Shown: in pieces, positions 38,840-46,098 of the stretch | Numbering within the stretch: position 1 is the stretch's first letter | Layout of the letters: each line of letters opens with the position of its first letter | NCBI GenBank assembly: GCA_035649895.1 | Contig: DASRIS010000138.1 | Span: forward strand, 10,600-74,599 | Direction of reading: 5' to 3' | From: DASSUC01 sp035649895 | GTDB taxonomy: Bacteria > Actinomycetota > Actinomycetes > Mycobacteriales > Micromonosporaceae | DNA: 64,000 bases | Program-made: the position numbers and the translations under genes | The notes under the pieces: model-generated | Database searches by the model: none | Told to the model about the DNA's origin: nothing | Seen by the model: only the letters and a program-made list of their open reading frames with translations

Positions 38840-40003
38840 TCAGGCGGTTCGCATCGGCAGGCTCGTCACCCCGCACAGGAAGAACTGGCTGACGCGCTGC
38901 AACGGCTCGTCCGGGAACCGCCACCGACCCGGGAACCGGTCCAGCAGCGCGGTGATCGCAATCTTGCCTTCCAACCGGGCCAGCGACGAGCCGAGACAGA
39001 AGTGAATGCCGTGCCCAAAGGTGGTGTGGGTGCCGTCGCGGTCGATGTCGAACCGGTCCGGGTCGTCGAACGCCGACTCGTCGCGGTTGGCCGAGGCGTT
39101 CCACACCATGATCCGCGAGCCCGCGGCGATGGGCACGCCGCTGAGGACGACATCGGCTGTCGTCACCCGTACGTTCGACTGTGTGGGTGCCAGATAGCGC
39201 AGTGTCTCGTCGATCAGCGCCGGCACCAGCGAGTGGTCCCGGCGTACCCGCTCCAGCACGTCGGGACTGTGGGCCAGGCAGATCACTGTGTTGCCGATCA
39301 GGTTGGTCGTGGTCTCCAGGCCGGCGACGAAGAGCAGGTAGCAGAAGCTGACCAGCTCGTTCGTGGTGAGCTTCCCCTCGTCCGCCTCCGCCCTGACCAG
39401 GGAGCTGAGCACGTCGTCGCCGGGCTCGACGCGGCGCTTGTCGATCACGTTGAGGAAGTAGGCCTCCATGTCGCCCAGCGCCCGCGCCTCCTGCTCGTTC
39501 GGGCTGCGCATGCCGAGCGACGTAAAGATGTTGGCCCAGCGCCGGAACTCGGCTCTGCGCTCCCGCTCGATGCCCAGCAGCTCGGCGATGACGGTGACCG
39601 GCAAGGGTGAGGCCAGGTCCCGGATCACGTCGATGCCGTCGCGGTCCGCGACCGCGTCGAGCAGCTCGTCCACGATCTCGGTGATCCTGGGCGCCAGCAG
39701 GGCTATCCGCCGCGCGGTGAAGGCCTGGTTGGCGAGCTTGCGCAGCCGGGTGTGGCGCGGCGGGTCCTGGCGGATCATGGACTCACCGAGCAGGTTGCGA
39801 CCGAACGCGTACTGCGACGAGAACGTCTGGAAGTCAGTGCACACCCGCAGCACGTCAGCGTGCCGGTAGACGTGCCAGATGCCCTGGTCGTCCTGGCTCA
39901 CCGGCTTGTTGGCCCGCATGGTCCGGTAGTGCTCGTACGGCTCCCACAGCGCGCTCGCGTCCACCCTGGCTCCCGCCGGTCTTCTCGTGATGCGACGCCA
40001 CAC
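38840..40003 (-). CDS. Cytochrome P450 (P450-3)
   Basis: This 387-residue P450 has a canonical I-helix VAGLETTTNLIG, K-helix ETLRYL and heme motif FGHGIHFCLGSSLARLEG. It is the most ordinary of the three P450s. GTG start; three heptamers in 11-base register lie just upstream (40034-40062). It could hydroxylate the scaffold or form a methylenedioxy bridge, as P450s of polycyclic xanthone clusters do. Confidence 0.92.
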   Translation of the reverse strand: MWRRITRRPAGARVDASALWEPYEHYRTMRANKPVSQDDQGIWHVYRHADVLRVCTDFQTFSSQYAFGRNLLGESMIRQDPPRHTRLRKLANQAFTARRIALLAPRITEIVDELLDAVADRDGIDVIRDLASPLPVTVIAELLGIERERRAEFRRWANIFTSLGMRSPNEQEARALGDMEAYFLNVIDKRRVEPGDDVLSSLVRAEADEGKLTTNELVSFCYLLFVAGLETTTNLIGNTVICLAHSPDVLERVRRDHSLVPALIDETLRYLAPTQSNVRVTTADVVLSGVPIAAGSRIMVWNASANRDESAFDDPDRFDIDRDGTHTTFGHGIHFCLGSSLARLEGKIAITALLDRFPGRWRFPDEPLQRVSQFFLCGVTSLPMRTA

Positions 40004-40033
40004 CTCGGACGCCGGACCCAGGATGAACGGCTC

Positions 40034-40062
40034 GCCTTGATTCCATCTCGAACCAGCCTTGA
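40034..40062 (-). promoter_or_regulatory. Three SARP heptamers before P450-3
   Basis: Read on the minus strand, TCAAGGC, TCGAGAT and TCAAGGC follow each other in perfect 11-base register and end 31 bases before the GTG start of P450-3. Confidence 0.65.
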
Positions 40063-40101
40063 CAGCGGTCGCGCTGCGGGCGCGATGCCGGGCTGGCGGT
40101 G

Positions 40102-40866
40102 TCAGCGACCGCCGGCGATGTGGATGACCTCGCCGTTGATGTTGCCGTTCGCCTCCGAGCAGAGGAACGCGATCAGCCGTCCCACGTCCTCGGCGGTGCT
40201 CAGCCGCCCGCTGGGGGTCTCGTTCGCCGCCTGCTCAAGGATCTTCGGATCCATCATGGCCAGGCTGTCGAAGCTGTCGGTCCCGGTAGTGCCGCCGGGC
40301 GCGACGACGTTGACCAGCACCCCGCCGCGGCTCCACATCAGACCGCGGGCGAACCCCTGCACCGCCGCCCGGGCGGCGCTGTAGATCTCGGAGCCGCGCA
40401 TGCCGTGGTGGGCGGTGACCGAGGAGAGGATTACGATCCGGCCCCAGCCGCGCTCGCGCATGCCGGACAGCGCTCGCTGCGCGGTCAGCAGGTGCCCCTC
40501 CACGTTCGCGCGCAGCTGCGCCATCCACTCGTCCGCCGGGAAGTCCTCGAACAGCGGGGTCTTGCCCGGGTCGACCCACGTGAACCAGTGGGCGTTGGCC
40601 ACCAGCACGTCGATGCCGCCCCAGCGCTCCACCACGGCGTCCACAGCGGACACCACGGACGCCGGGTCGCGCAGCTCGTACGGCACGGCAAAGGAACGGT
40701 CCGCACCGCCCAGCTCCTCGACCACCGCCGCGGCCCGCTCAGCGGCCGTGTTGTACGTGACCGCGACGCGGGCGCCCTCCTCCGCGAAGATCCGGGCGGT
40801 GGCCCGGCCGATCCCCGTGCTGGCCCCGGTGACCAGCACCCGCTTGTCCTTGAGACCCAGGTCCAT
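40102..40866 (-). CDS. SDR-family protein with Lys-to-Arg change in the active site
   Basis: This 254-residue SDR has TGASTGIGRATARIFAEEG and SSVTAHHGMRG, but the catalytic motif is YSAAR where YxxxK is expected, and the NNAG motif reads NAHW. The other core strands are intact (GRIVILSSV, VLVNVVAPGG). Loss of the catalytic lysine suggests altered chemistry such as dehydration or isomerisation, or a structural role. GGAGC lies before the ATG. It follows the flavoprotein gene after 20-bp tandem repeats. Confidence 0.85.
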   Translation of the reverse strand: MDLGLKDKRVLVTGASTGIGRATARIFAEEGARVAVTYNTAAERAAAVVEELGGADRSFAVPYELRDPASVVSAVDAVVERWGGIDVLVANAHWFTWVDPGKTPLFEDFPADEWMAQLRANVEGHLLTAQRALSGMRERGWGRIVILSSVTAHHGMRGSEIYSAARAAVQGFARGLMWSRGGVLVNVVAPGGTTGTDSFDSLAMMDPKILEQAANETPSGRLSTAEDVGRLIAFLCSEANGNINGEVIHIAGGR

Positions 40867-40880
40867 CTGGCAGCTCCTAC

Positions 40881-40940
40881 GTGTCGGTCTGGCGGGTAGC
40901 TCCTCGGTCTGGCGGGTCACTCCTCGGTCTGGCGGGTCAC
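40881..40940 (-). repeat. Three exact-length 20-bp tandem units at a gene junction
   Basis: Units of 20 bases at 40881, 40901 and 40921 share CGGTCTGGCGGGT; the last two are identical. On the minus strand each ends in GAGGAGTGAC-like sequence, so the stop of the flavoprotein gene and a ribosome-binding-site-like GAGGAG are multiplied. Confidence 0.85.
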
Positions 40941-42292
40941 TCCTCCTCGTCGCGATCCGCGCCGCGGTAGCGGTACAGGGAGTCGGTCATCTTCTTCTGC
41001 ACCGAGGGCAGGCGGTTGACCACCCGCATGCCGGTCCGCATTGCCGCCAGGGCAACCCGACCGACCACCGGCTTGTGCAGGATGCTGTCGCCGTTCTGCT
41101 GCTTCTTGGAGTCCTCGACCGCCTGGAAGCCGTACTCGACCATCTTGGTCTCATACTCGTGAACGGCCTCGAGCAGCTTCTTCTGGCCGTCGCGGACGGC
41201 GATGAGCTTGCGGCGGAGCAGGTTGGCATCGCGCAGCGCGGTATTGGCGCCGACGCCGCGCCCGGCGGTCATGGTGTGGATGGCATCGCCGAGCAGCGTC
41301 ACGTTCGTCGTCTTCCACTGCGGGACCGGCACGGACGTCGCGATGCTGACCGGGAAGCAGCTGCCGGGGTCGGTCAGGTGGAAGATCGTACGCAGGTTGT
41401 CCTCCCAGCCCAGGGTCATCTGCTCCACCAGGCGCACCAGGTCGGTGCCGCGCATCTCGGTGACGTCGTCGGGGAACTTGTCCGTGTGCGCTGCGAAGCC
41501 CCAGTTGATGTAGTCGCGGGTGTTGTCGTACATCAGGCCGGGCCAGCGGGCGATCAGCTCGGCATCGTTGCCGCCGATGTCATTGCGCACCTTGCCTGAG
41601 CGGTCCCACTTGAACTCCATGACGTGCAGCACCACGCTGTAGCCGCGCGGGGCGAAGACCAGCGAGATCCCCTCGAACACCTTGGGTGACACCAGGCGCT
41701 TGGTCTCGTCGGTGAGCGCCACCTTGCCGCCGACGGCGATGACGCCGGACGGCTGCACCGTGGCGTGGGGCAGGTACTGCCGGCGGACCCGGGAGCGGGT
41801 GCCGTCGGCGGCCACCAGCAGGTCGCCCGTTGCCGACGTGCCGTCGGCGAAGTGCGCGGTCACCCGGCCGTCGGCCTCGTGCTCGTAGCGGACGAAGTCC
41901 TTGTCGAAGTGGACCATGTCGTCGGCGTCGGTGAGCAGCACCTGCCGCAGCGTCATCCGGCTGACCGACTTCTCGCTGTTGATCGGGTCGGTCTCGTCGC
42001 GCAGGCGCAGCGACAGCAGCTCGCGCATCTGCTCGTCGAGCATGTTGAAGTAGCGCGGGGCCCGGGCGCAGGTGGCGACGAAGGTGTCGTAGAGGTCCTG
42101 CGGCAGGCAGGCATGCAGGGAGCGGCTGCCGTCGGGGTCGATGCCCACCCGGTAGCCGTACAGGCCGTCGGTGCGGGTCCGGTCGCGCTCGTACACGGCT
42201 ACGCTGATGCCCGCCTGCTTCAGCCCGTGCGCCAGGCACATGCCGCCCGTGCCGGCGCCGATGATCATCACATGGAACGGTGCCACTGCCAT
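40937..42292 (-). CDS. FAD-dependent aromatic monooxygenase (copy 2)
   Basis: This 451-residue group A flavoprotein has VMIIGAGTGGMCLAHGLKQAG at the N-terminus, LLVAADGTRSRVRRQYLP in the middle and TLLGDAIHTMTAGRGVGANTALRDANLL near residue 320. It is related to the enzyme at 6605 but carries a longer basic C-terminal tail (VNRLPSVQKKMTDSLYRYRGADRDEEE). Two such enzymes are common where a polycyclic skeleton is hydroxylated and rearranged. An inverted repeat lies 31 bases upstream of the start. Confidence 0.88.
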   Translation of the reverse strand: MAVAPFHVMIIGAGTGGMCLAHGLKQAGISVAVYERDRTRTDGLYGYRVGIDPDGSRSLHACLPQDLYDTFVATCARAPRYFNMLDEQMRELLSLRLRDETDPINSEKSVSRMTLRQVLLTDADDMVHFDKDFVRYEHEADGRVTAHFADGTSATGDLLVAADGTRSRVRRQYLPHATVQPSGVIAVGGKVALTDETKRLVSPKVFEGISLVFAPRGYSVVLHVMEFKWDRSGKVRNDIGGNDAELIARWPGLMYDNTRDYINWGFAAHTDKFPDDVTEMRGTDLVRLVEQMTLGWEDNLRTIFHLTDPGSCFPVSIATSVPVPQWKTTNVTLLGDAIHTMTAGRGVGANTALRDANLLRRKLIAVRDGQKKLLEAVHEYETKMVEYGFQAVEDSKKQQNGDSILHKPVVGRVALAAMRTGMRVVNRLPSVQKKMTDSLYRYRGADRDEEE

Positions 42293-42322
42293 GGGGGGAG
42301 CCCCCTAGTCAAGAGGTGCCAA

Positions 42323-42344
42323 ACGTGGGCCTATCGGCCAACGT
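42323..42344. promoter_or_regulatory. Inverted repeat ACGTGGGCC-TATC-GGCCAACGT
   Basis: Nine-base arms with one mismatch around a 4-base centre, 31 bases upstream of the minus-strand flavoprotein start. This is an operator-like position. Its centre shares GGGCCTATC with the two 79-bp palindromic elements. Confidence 0.5.
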
Positions 42345-42597
42345 CCAATCATGACTGATCCTAAACGCGATATCCATACTATGTCTAGGGTTCCTGCGGT
42401 GGTCGTCGGTGGCGCCGTGAGCACGTCACGCAGTTCGGGCCATCCGGTGTGGGCGGACCCGAGCACGCCGGCTTGTGCCGTGACCTCGATGCCGGGACTC
42501 ACTGGCGTGCCCGCCCGGGAGTGCCAGCTCTGCGACCGGCGGTCGGTTGCCGGGCAGGGCCTCGGTCTCACCGGCCCGATCCGGCGCGGCCTCCTCC

Positions 42598-42676
42598 TTG
42601 GTCAACTCAACATCAGTGAAAATGGGCCTATCCGGTCGCGAGTTAACCCCAACTTCACTGAAACTGATTTGATCTT
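42598..42676. repeat. 79-bp imperfect palindromic element, copy B
   Basis: Arms at 42598-42622 and 42652-42676 share CATCAGTGAA / TTCACTGAAAC with copy A at 22621-22699. The string GGGCCTATCC and the ACCCC before the right arm are also kept, while the central loop differs. Arm pairing within copy B is weaker (16 of 25) than in copy A. The equal total length of 79 bases supports common origin. Confidence 0.7.
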
Positions 42677-42841
42677 GGTTGCGGGGTGGGCGGCTTGTGC
42701 CTCTCCGCTGACCCGGAAGGCAGTTCAAGAGGGACATAGGTGTACATATGCCGCCGCGCCGGCTTGATGCGACGGGTCGGTCAGAGCTTGATGGCGGCCG
42801 GGCCAGGTATGGCGCCGTTGACAGGCCTTGCACCCATGGGC

Positions 42842-43558
42842 TCACTGGCTTGTCTGGATCAGCCACTCCCCGGTCTCCGGATGGACCATCCCACAGCGCA
42901 CCGCGGTGGTGGCGACCTCCAGCCGGGAGTGCGCCCCCATCTTGGTCAGCAGACTCTGGATATGACAGCGTGCGGTGTTCGCCGCGATGCCCAGCGCGGC
43001 AGCCAGCTTGGTGGTGTTCTCCCCGCAGACCAGCGCGCTGAGCACCTGCCGTTCGCGCGGGGTGAGGTAGGCCGCCAGCCGGTGGGCGTTGTTCGTCAGT
43101 CGCTGGGCGTTGTTCGTCAGTCGCTGGGTGTCGTTCGCCGGCCGTTGCCGGGGGAACGCGGCGACCGGGCCAGCCGGGCGGGCGCCCGGCGGCTCCGGCA
43201 CCCCGGCGTGGACCCGGTCCAGCAGTCCGATGAGGTCGGCCACGGGCTGGCGCTTGTCCGCGACGCCGCTCACCCCGGCCTGGCGCGCGGCGGCCATCAG
43301 CGCCGCGTCCACCCGGGCGGAAAGAAGCACCAGGTGGGTACGGGGACCAGCCCGGTGCAGCTCCGGCAGGCGGTCGAGGGCGTGCTCGCTGCCGAACACC
43401 ACGTCCAGCAGGCACACGTCGACGGGGTGCTCGCGCAGCACCGCGGCCGCCCGGTCCAGGTCGTGGGTGACCGCGACGACGTGCTCGCCCCGGTCGGTGA
43501 GCAGGTGGGCCAGTGACTCGGCGAAGACGACCTGGTAGTCGCAGATGAGCACGCGCAT
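42842..43558 (-). CDS. LuxR/NarL-family response regulator
   Basis: This 238-residue protein has a receiver domain (MRVLICDYQVVFAESLAHLLTDRGEHVV ... DVCLLDVVFGSEHALDRLPEL, likely phosphoacceptor Asp in LLDV) and a C-terminal HTH (LTPRERQVLSALVCGENTTKLAAALGIAANTARCHIQSLLTKMGAHSRLE). The linker contains tandem QRLTNNA units (21-bp period). It starts 18 bases after the histidine kinase gene, forming a two-component pair. Confidence 0.88.
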   Translation of the reverse strand: MRVLICDYQVVFAESLAHLLTDRGEHVVAVTHDLDRAAAVLREHPVDVCLLDVVFGSEHALDRLPELHRAGPRTHLVLLSARVDAALMAAARQAGVSGVADKRQPVADLIGLLDRVHAGVPEPPGARPAGPVAAFPRQRPANDTQRLTNNAQRLTNNAHRLAAYLTPRERQVLSALVCGENTTKLAAALGIAANTARCHIQSLLTKMGAHSRLEVATTAVRCGMVHPETGEWLIQTSQ

Positions 43559-43576
43559 GTCGGATCCGCTTCGCGT

Positions 43577-44254
43577 CTAGGGCAGGCACGAGGCCGGCAG
43601 CCGGATCAGCACCCGGCACCCGCCCAGCACGCTGTCGCCGATGGCCAGCTCGCCACCGGACGCCTTGGCCAGGTCACCGGCGATGCCCAGGCCGAGCGAG
43701 GACCGGCCCGCAGGCACCGCCCCGAACCCTGGACCGCTGTCGTCGACCTGGGCGACCGCCCAGGGCCCGACCACCCCCACCTCCACCTCCACGTCGCCAG
43801 GCGGGCCTGCCGCGCGTACCGCGTTGTCCACGAGGTTGCGCAGCGCCCGCCAGAACGCCAACCGGTCGACCCGGGCCCAGGCCTCGCTCGCCTCGACCCG
43901 GACCCGGGTCGAGGTCGACAGCCCTACCGCGGCCACCACCTCGGCTGCGATCACGTCCAGGCGGGTCGGCTCGGCCGCCACCGGGCCCGGCCGGGCCTGC
44001 TCCGACACGCTCTCCTCGAACGCCCGGACAAGCTCGGACAGCCACTGGGTCTCGTCGACGATCTGGCGGGCCCGCTGCCGGCTGTCCGGTCCGATGTCAT
44101 CGGCCGAGCTCAGCAGCGAGGCGAGCAGCGCGATCGTGCCCAGCTCGTGGTGGATGTCGTGGTTGATCTGGTGGCGGAGCCGGCCGCTGGTGACCTCGAC
44201 GACCGCCGCCGGTGCGGCCGCCACACGTGTTGACGCCAATGCAGGGATGGTCAT
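43577..44254 (-). CDS. Soluble sensor histidine kinase
   Basis: This 225-residue kinase is without membrane segments. The phosphoacceptor region is RLRHQINHDIHHELGTIALLASLLS near residue 30, and the ATPase domain has LRNLVDNAVRAAG, QVDDSGPGFGAV and SSLGLGIAGDLAKASGGELAIG. It should phosphorylate the response regulator downstream. ATG 44254 was preferred because GGGGGGG lies seven bases upstream; ATGs at 44287 and 44317 are possible. Confidence 0.85.
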   Translation of the reverse strand: MTIPALASTRVAAAPAAVVEVTSGRLRHQINHDIHHELGTIALLASLLSSADDIGPDSRQRARQIVDETQWLSELVRAFEESVSEQARPGPVAAEPTRLDVIAAEVVAAVGLSTSTRVRVEASEAWARVDRLAFWRALRNLVDNAVRAAGPPGDVEVEVGVVGPWAVAQVDDSGPGFGAVPAGRSSLGLGIAGDLAKASGGELAIGDSVLGGCRVLIRLPASCLP

Positions 44255-44505
44255 GACACTACCCCCCCGCTTCCGCTGCTTACGCATCGTCCCCCCGACA
44301 CTGCGTTGCAGGTGCATTGCGCTGTGTCTACTTTTGTCGGAGAGCGGATGCGGGACAGTCGTCTATCCGACAGCCGGGGCCAACCTTTCATGCACTGTTT
44401 CCCGACGTCTCATCCAGTTGCCACAAACCGCCATGACACAGTCGCGCACTGTCCGGTCGCCCTGCCGGGCGGCGCGCCCTGCCGGCCGGCACACTTGGCC
44501 GGCGG

Positions 44506-45384
44506 TCACGGCCAGAACGCCGGTACCACCAGGTAGACGAGCAGGACGAGGAGGACCCGGGCGCCGACGACGCCTAGTGCGGAGCCGGTCCGCTGCCGGT
44601 ACCAGCCGAGGACCCATCCGACGACGAGCGCGGCCAGGACCATCCGCGCCGAGCCGTACCCGATGAAGGTGGCGGCGTAGGCGGCGGCGGCGAGCGGGAC
44701 CCCGGCCGGGCCGGCCACGCCGGTGGCGGCCGGGACGAGCAGGCCGCGGAAGAGCAGCTCCTCAGGGACCACCGCCAGGGCCAGGCCGACGCCCAGGACC
44801 AGCGCCGGGGCGGTGTCCCGCAGCTGCGCGGCGGGGGGTGCGAGCGGGTAGACCAGCAACGCCAGCGGGGCGGCCACCAGCGGCAGGGTGGCCTGTGCCG
44901 CCCAGCCGTGCGGTCCGGGCCGCAGCAGGCGCCACTGTGGCGGGCTGCCGCGTGCCGCTACGCAGACGGCCACCAGGGTGAACGCGGCGAGGACGACCAG
45001 CCGGGCCAGGGGGGCGAGGTCCGCCGTCGGCGCCGCCACGGTGATGAGCCGTACCACTGGGACCGCCGCGAGCACCAGCGGCAGTGCCGCGCCACGGTCG
45101 TCCGGGTCGCGGTCGCCAGGCAGGAGCGGCAGGGCCAGGCACACGGTGGACGCCAGCAGCCCGAAGCATGCGGCGGCGGCCGGCACCGACACCGTCAGCA
45201 GCCACTCCGAGAGCGCCAGTGCGCAGAGGTAGCCGACGAGCAGCGAGGGTGGGAACGCTGGGGCCAGCTCGTCGGGGCGGGCGGGACCGTCCGGGCTGCC
45301 GACGGTCCCGCCGCGGCGCAGCCGGCCGGTCAGCCCGCCGCGCCGCCCGCCGGCGAGCGCCGGACCGGCGCTAGGCCAGGTCAC
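44506..45384 (-). CDS. CPBP-family intramembrane metalloprotease-like protein
   Basis: This 292-residue polytopic membrane protein has about eight hydrophobic segments. The family motif EELLFRG (in VVPEELLFRGLL near residue 210) provides the glutamates of the CAAX/CPBP active site. It is the last gene of the long minus-strand surface-polysaccharide operon and overlaps the gene before it by 14 bases. Its role in that locus may be processing of exported proteins (inference). Confidence 0.8.
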   Translation of the reverse strand: MTWPSAGPALAGGRRGGLTGRLRRGGTVGSPDGPARPDELAPAFPPSLLVGYLCALALSEWLLTVSVPAAAACFGLLASTVCLALPLLPGDRDPDDRGAALPLVLAAVPVVRLITVAAPTADLAPLARLVVLAAFTLVAVCVAARGSPPQWRLLRPGPHGWAAQATLPLVAAPLALLVYPLAPPAAQLRDTAPALVLGVGLALAVVPEELLFRGLLVPAATGVAGPAGVPLAAAAYAATFIGYGSARMVLAALVVGWVLGWYRQRTGSALGVVGARVLLVLLVYLVVPAFWP

Positions 45385-45613
45385 GGAAGCGCTCCAGGAC
45401 TATCGCGAGGAAGACCAGCAGCAGCGGGAGCGCGACGACGTCGAGCAGGCGCAGGCCGTCCCGGCGAGGGAACGGCCGTGCGCTCTGCAGCAGGACCCGT
45501 CCGGTGAGCGCGGCCAGGAGCAGGAGCAGCACGACGACACCGGCCGACTTGGAGACCTGCGCGTCACCGCGCCCCAGGAAGTCCAGGACCGGGGGTGGCA
45601 CCGACGGCGTCAC
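45371..45613 (-). CDS. Small membrane protein of the polysaccharide operon
   Basis: This 80-residue protein has two hydrophobic segments (about residues 25-43 and 58-72) and a basic loop RPFPRRDGLRLLD between them. GTG start overlaps the previous stop by four bases and its end overlaps the CPBP gene. No family recognised. Confidence 0.65.
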   Translation of the reverse strand: MTPSVPPPVLDFLGRGDAQVSKSAGVVVLLLLLAALTGRVLLQSARPFPRRDGLRLLDVVALPLLLVFLAIVLERFRDLA

Positions 45614-46098
45614 GGCGCGTCCTCCGGCTCCTCGTCGCGGCCCGGCCCGGCCAGCGTTCCCCGGTAGAGCTCCACCAGGCCGGAGGCTGACGCCACCGCC
45701 ACGAGTGTGGAGAGCCCGAGCGTGGGCGACCACAGGTCCAGGTAGATCATCGCCTGCGCGACCAGGATGCCGAGGGCGAGGCTCAGCCCGGCGCCGAGCA
45801 TCACGGCCAGGCCCCCGTCGGCCAGGCCGAGCAGGCGTACGCAGGCCAGCCCCGGGACCACCAGGAGGTAGGCGAGCACCGGCGCGACACGGGCCCAGGC
45901 CGGCGCGTCGAGGACCACGAGCGCGAGCACGGCCGGGCCGCACAGCAGCAACAGCAACGGCAGCCGGTACGGCCGGAAGCGTTGTCCGGGCCCGCCGGTG
46001 GTGGCCTCCCCGGCCGGCCCGACCAGCCGCAGGCGCACCGGTTGCGGGCGGCCGGACCCACCGTCCTCGCGCGGCAGGCGCTGGTTCATCGGGTTCAT
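45610..46098 (-). CDS. Four-helix membrane protein of the polysaccharide operon
   Basis: This 162-residue protein has a polar N-terminus and four hydrophobic helices from about residue 45 to 145 (PLLLLLCGPAVLALVVLDA, VAPVLAYLLVVPGLACVRLLG, VMLGAGLSLALGILVAQAMIYL, LSTLVAVASASGLVELY). It resembles the membrane parts of larger polysaccharide polymerase-like proteins. The start overlaps the membrane glycosyltransferase gene by four bases. No function assigned. Confidence 0.65.
   Translation of the reverse strand: MNPMNQRLPREDGGSGRPQPVRLRLVGPAGEATTGGPGQRFRPYRLPLLLLLCGPAVLALVVLDAPAWARVAPVLAYLLVVPGLACVRLLGLADGGLAVMLGAGLSLALGILVAQAMIYLDLWSPTLGLSTLVAVASASGLVELYRGTLAGPGRDEEPEDAP

Larger units (their letters stand above)
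42293..42841. other. Non-coding region at the right edge of the polyketide cluster
   Basis: About 550 bases without a convincing gene. It contains an inverted repeat near the flavoprotein start (42323-42344), a low-GC stretch around 42345-42390 that could hold the promoter, and copy B of the 79-bp palindromic element (42598-42676). Gene content changes from polyketide tailoring to signalling and polysaccharide functions across it. Confidence 0.6.

Noticed and set aside
42351..42767. Open frames across the copy B palindromic element that look similar to frames across copy A
   Set aside because: The similarity comes from DNA conservation on both strands; differences hit all codon positions equally, so it is not a protein-coding signal.
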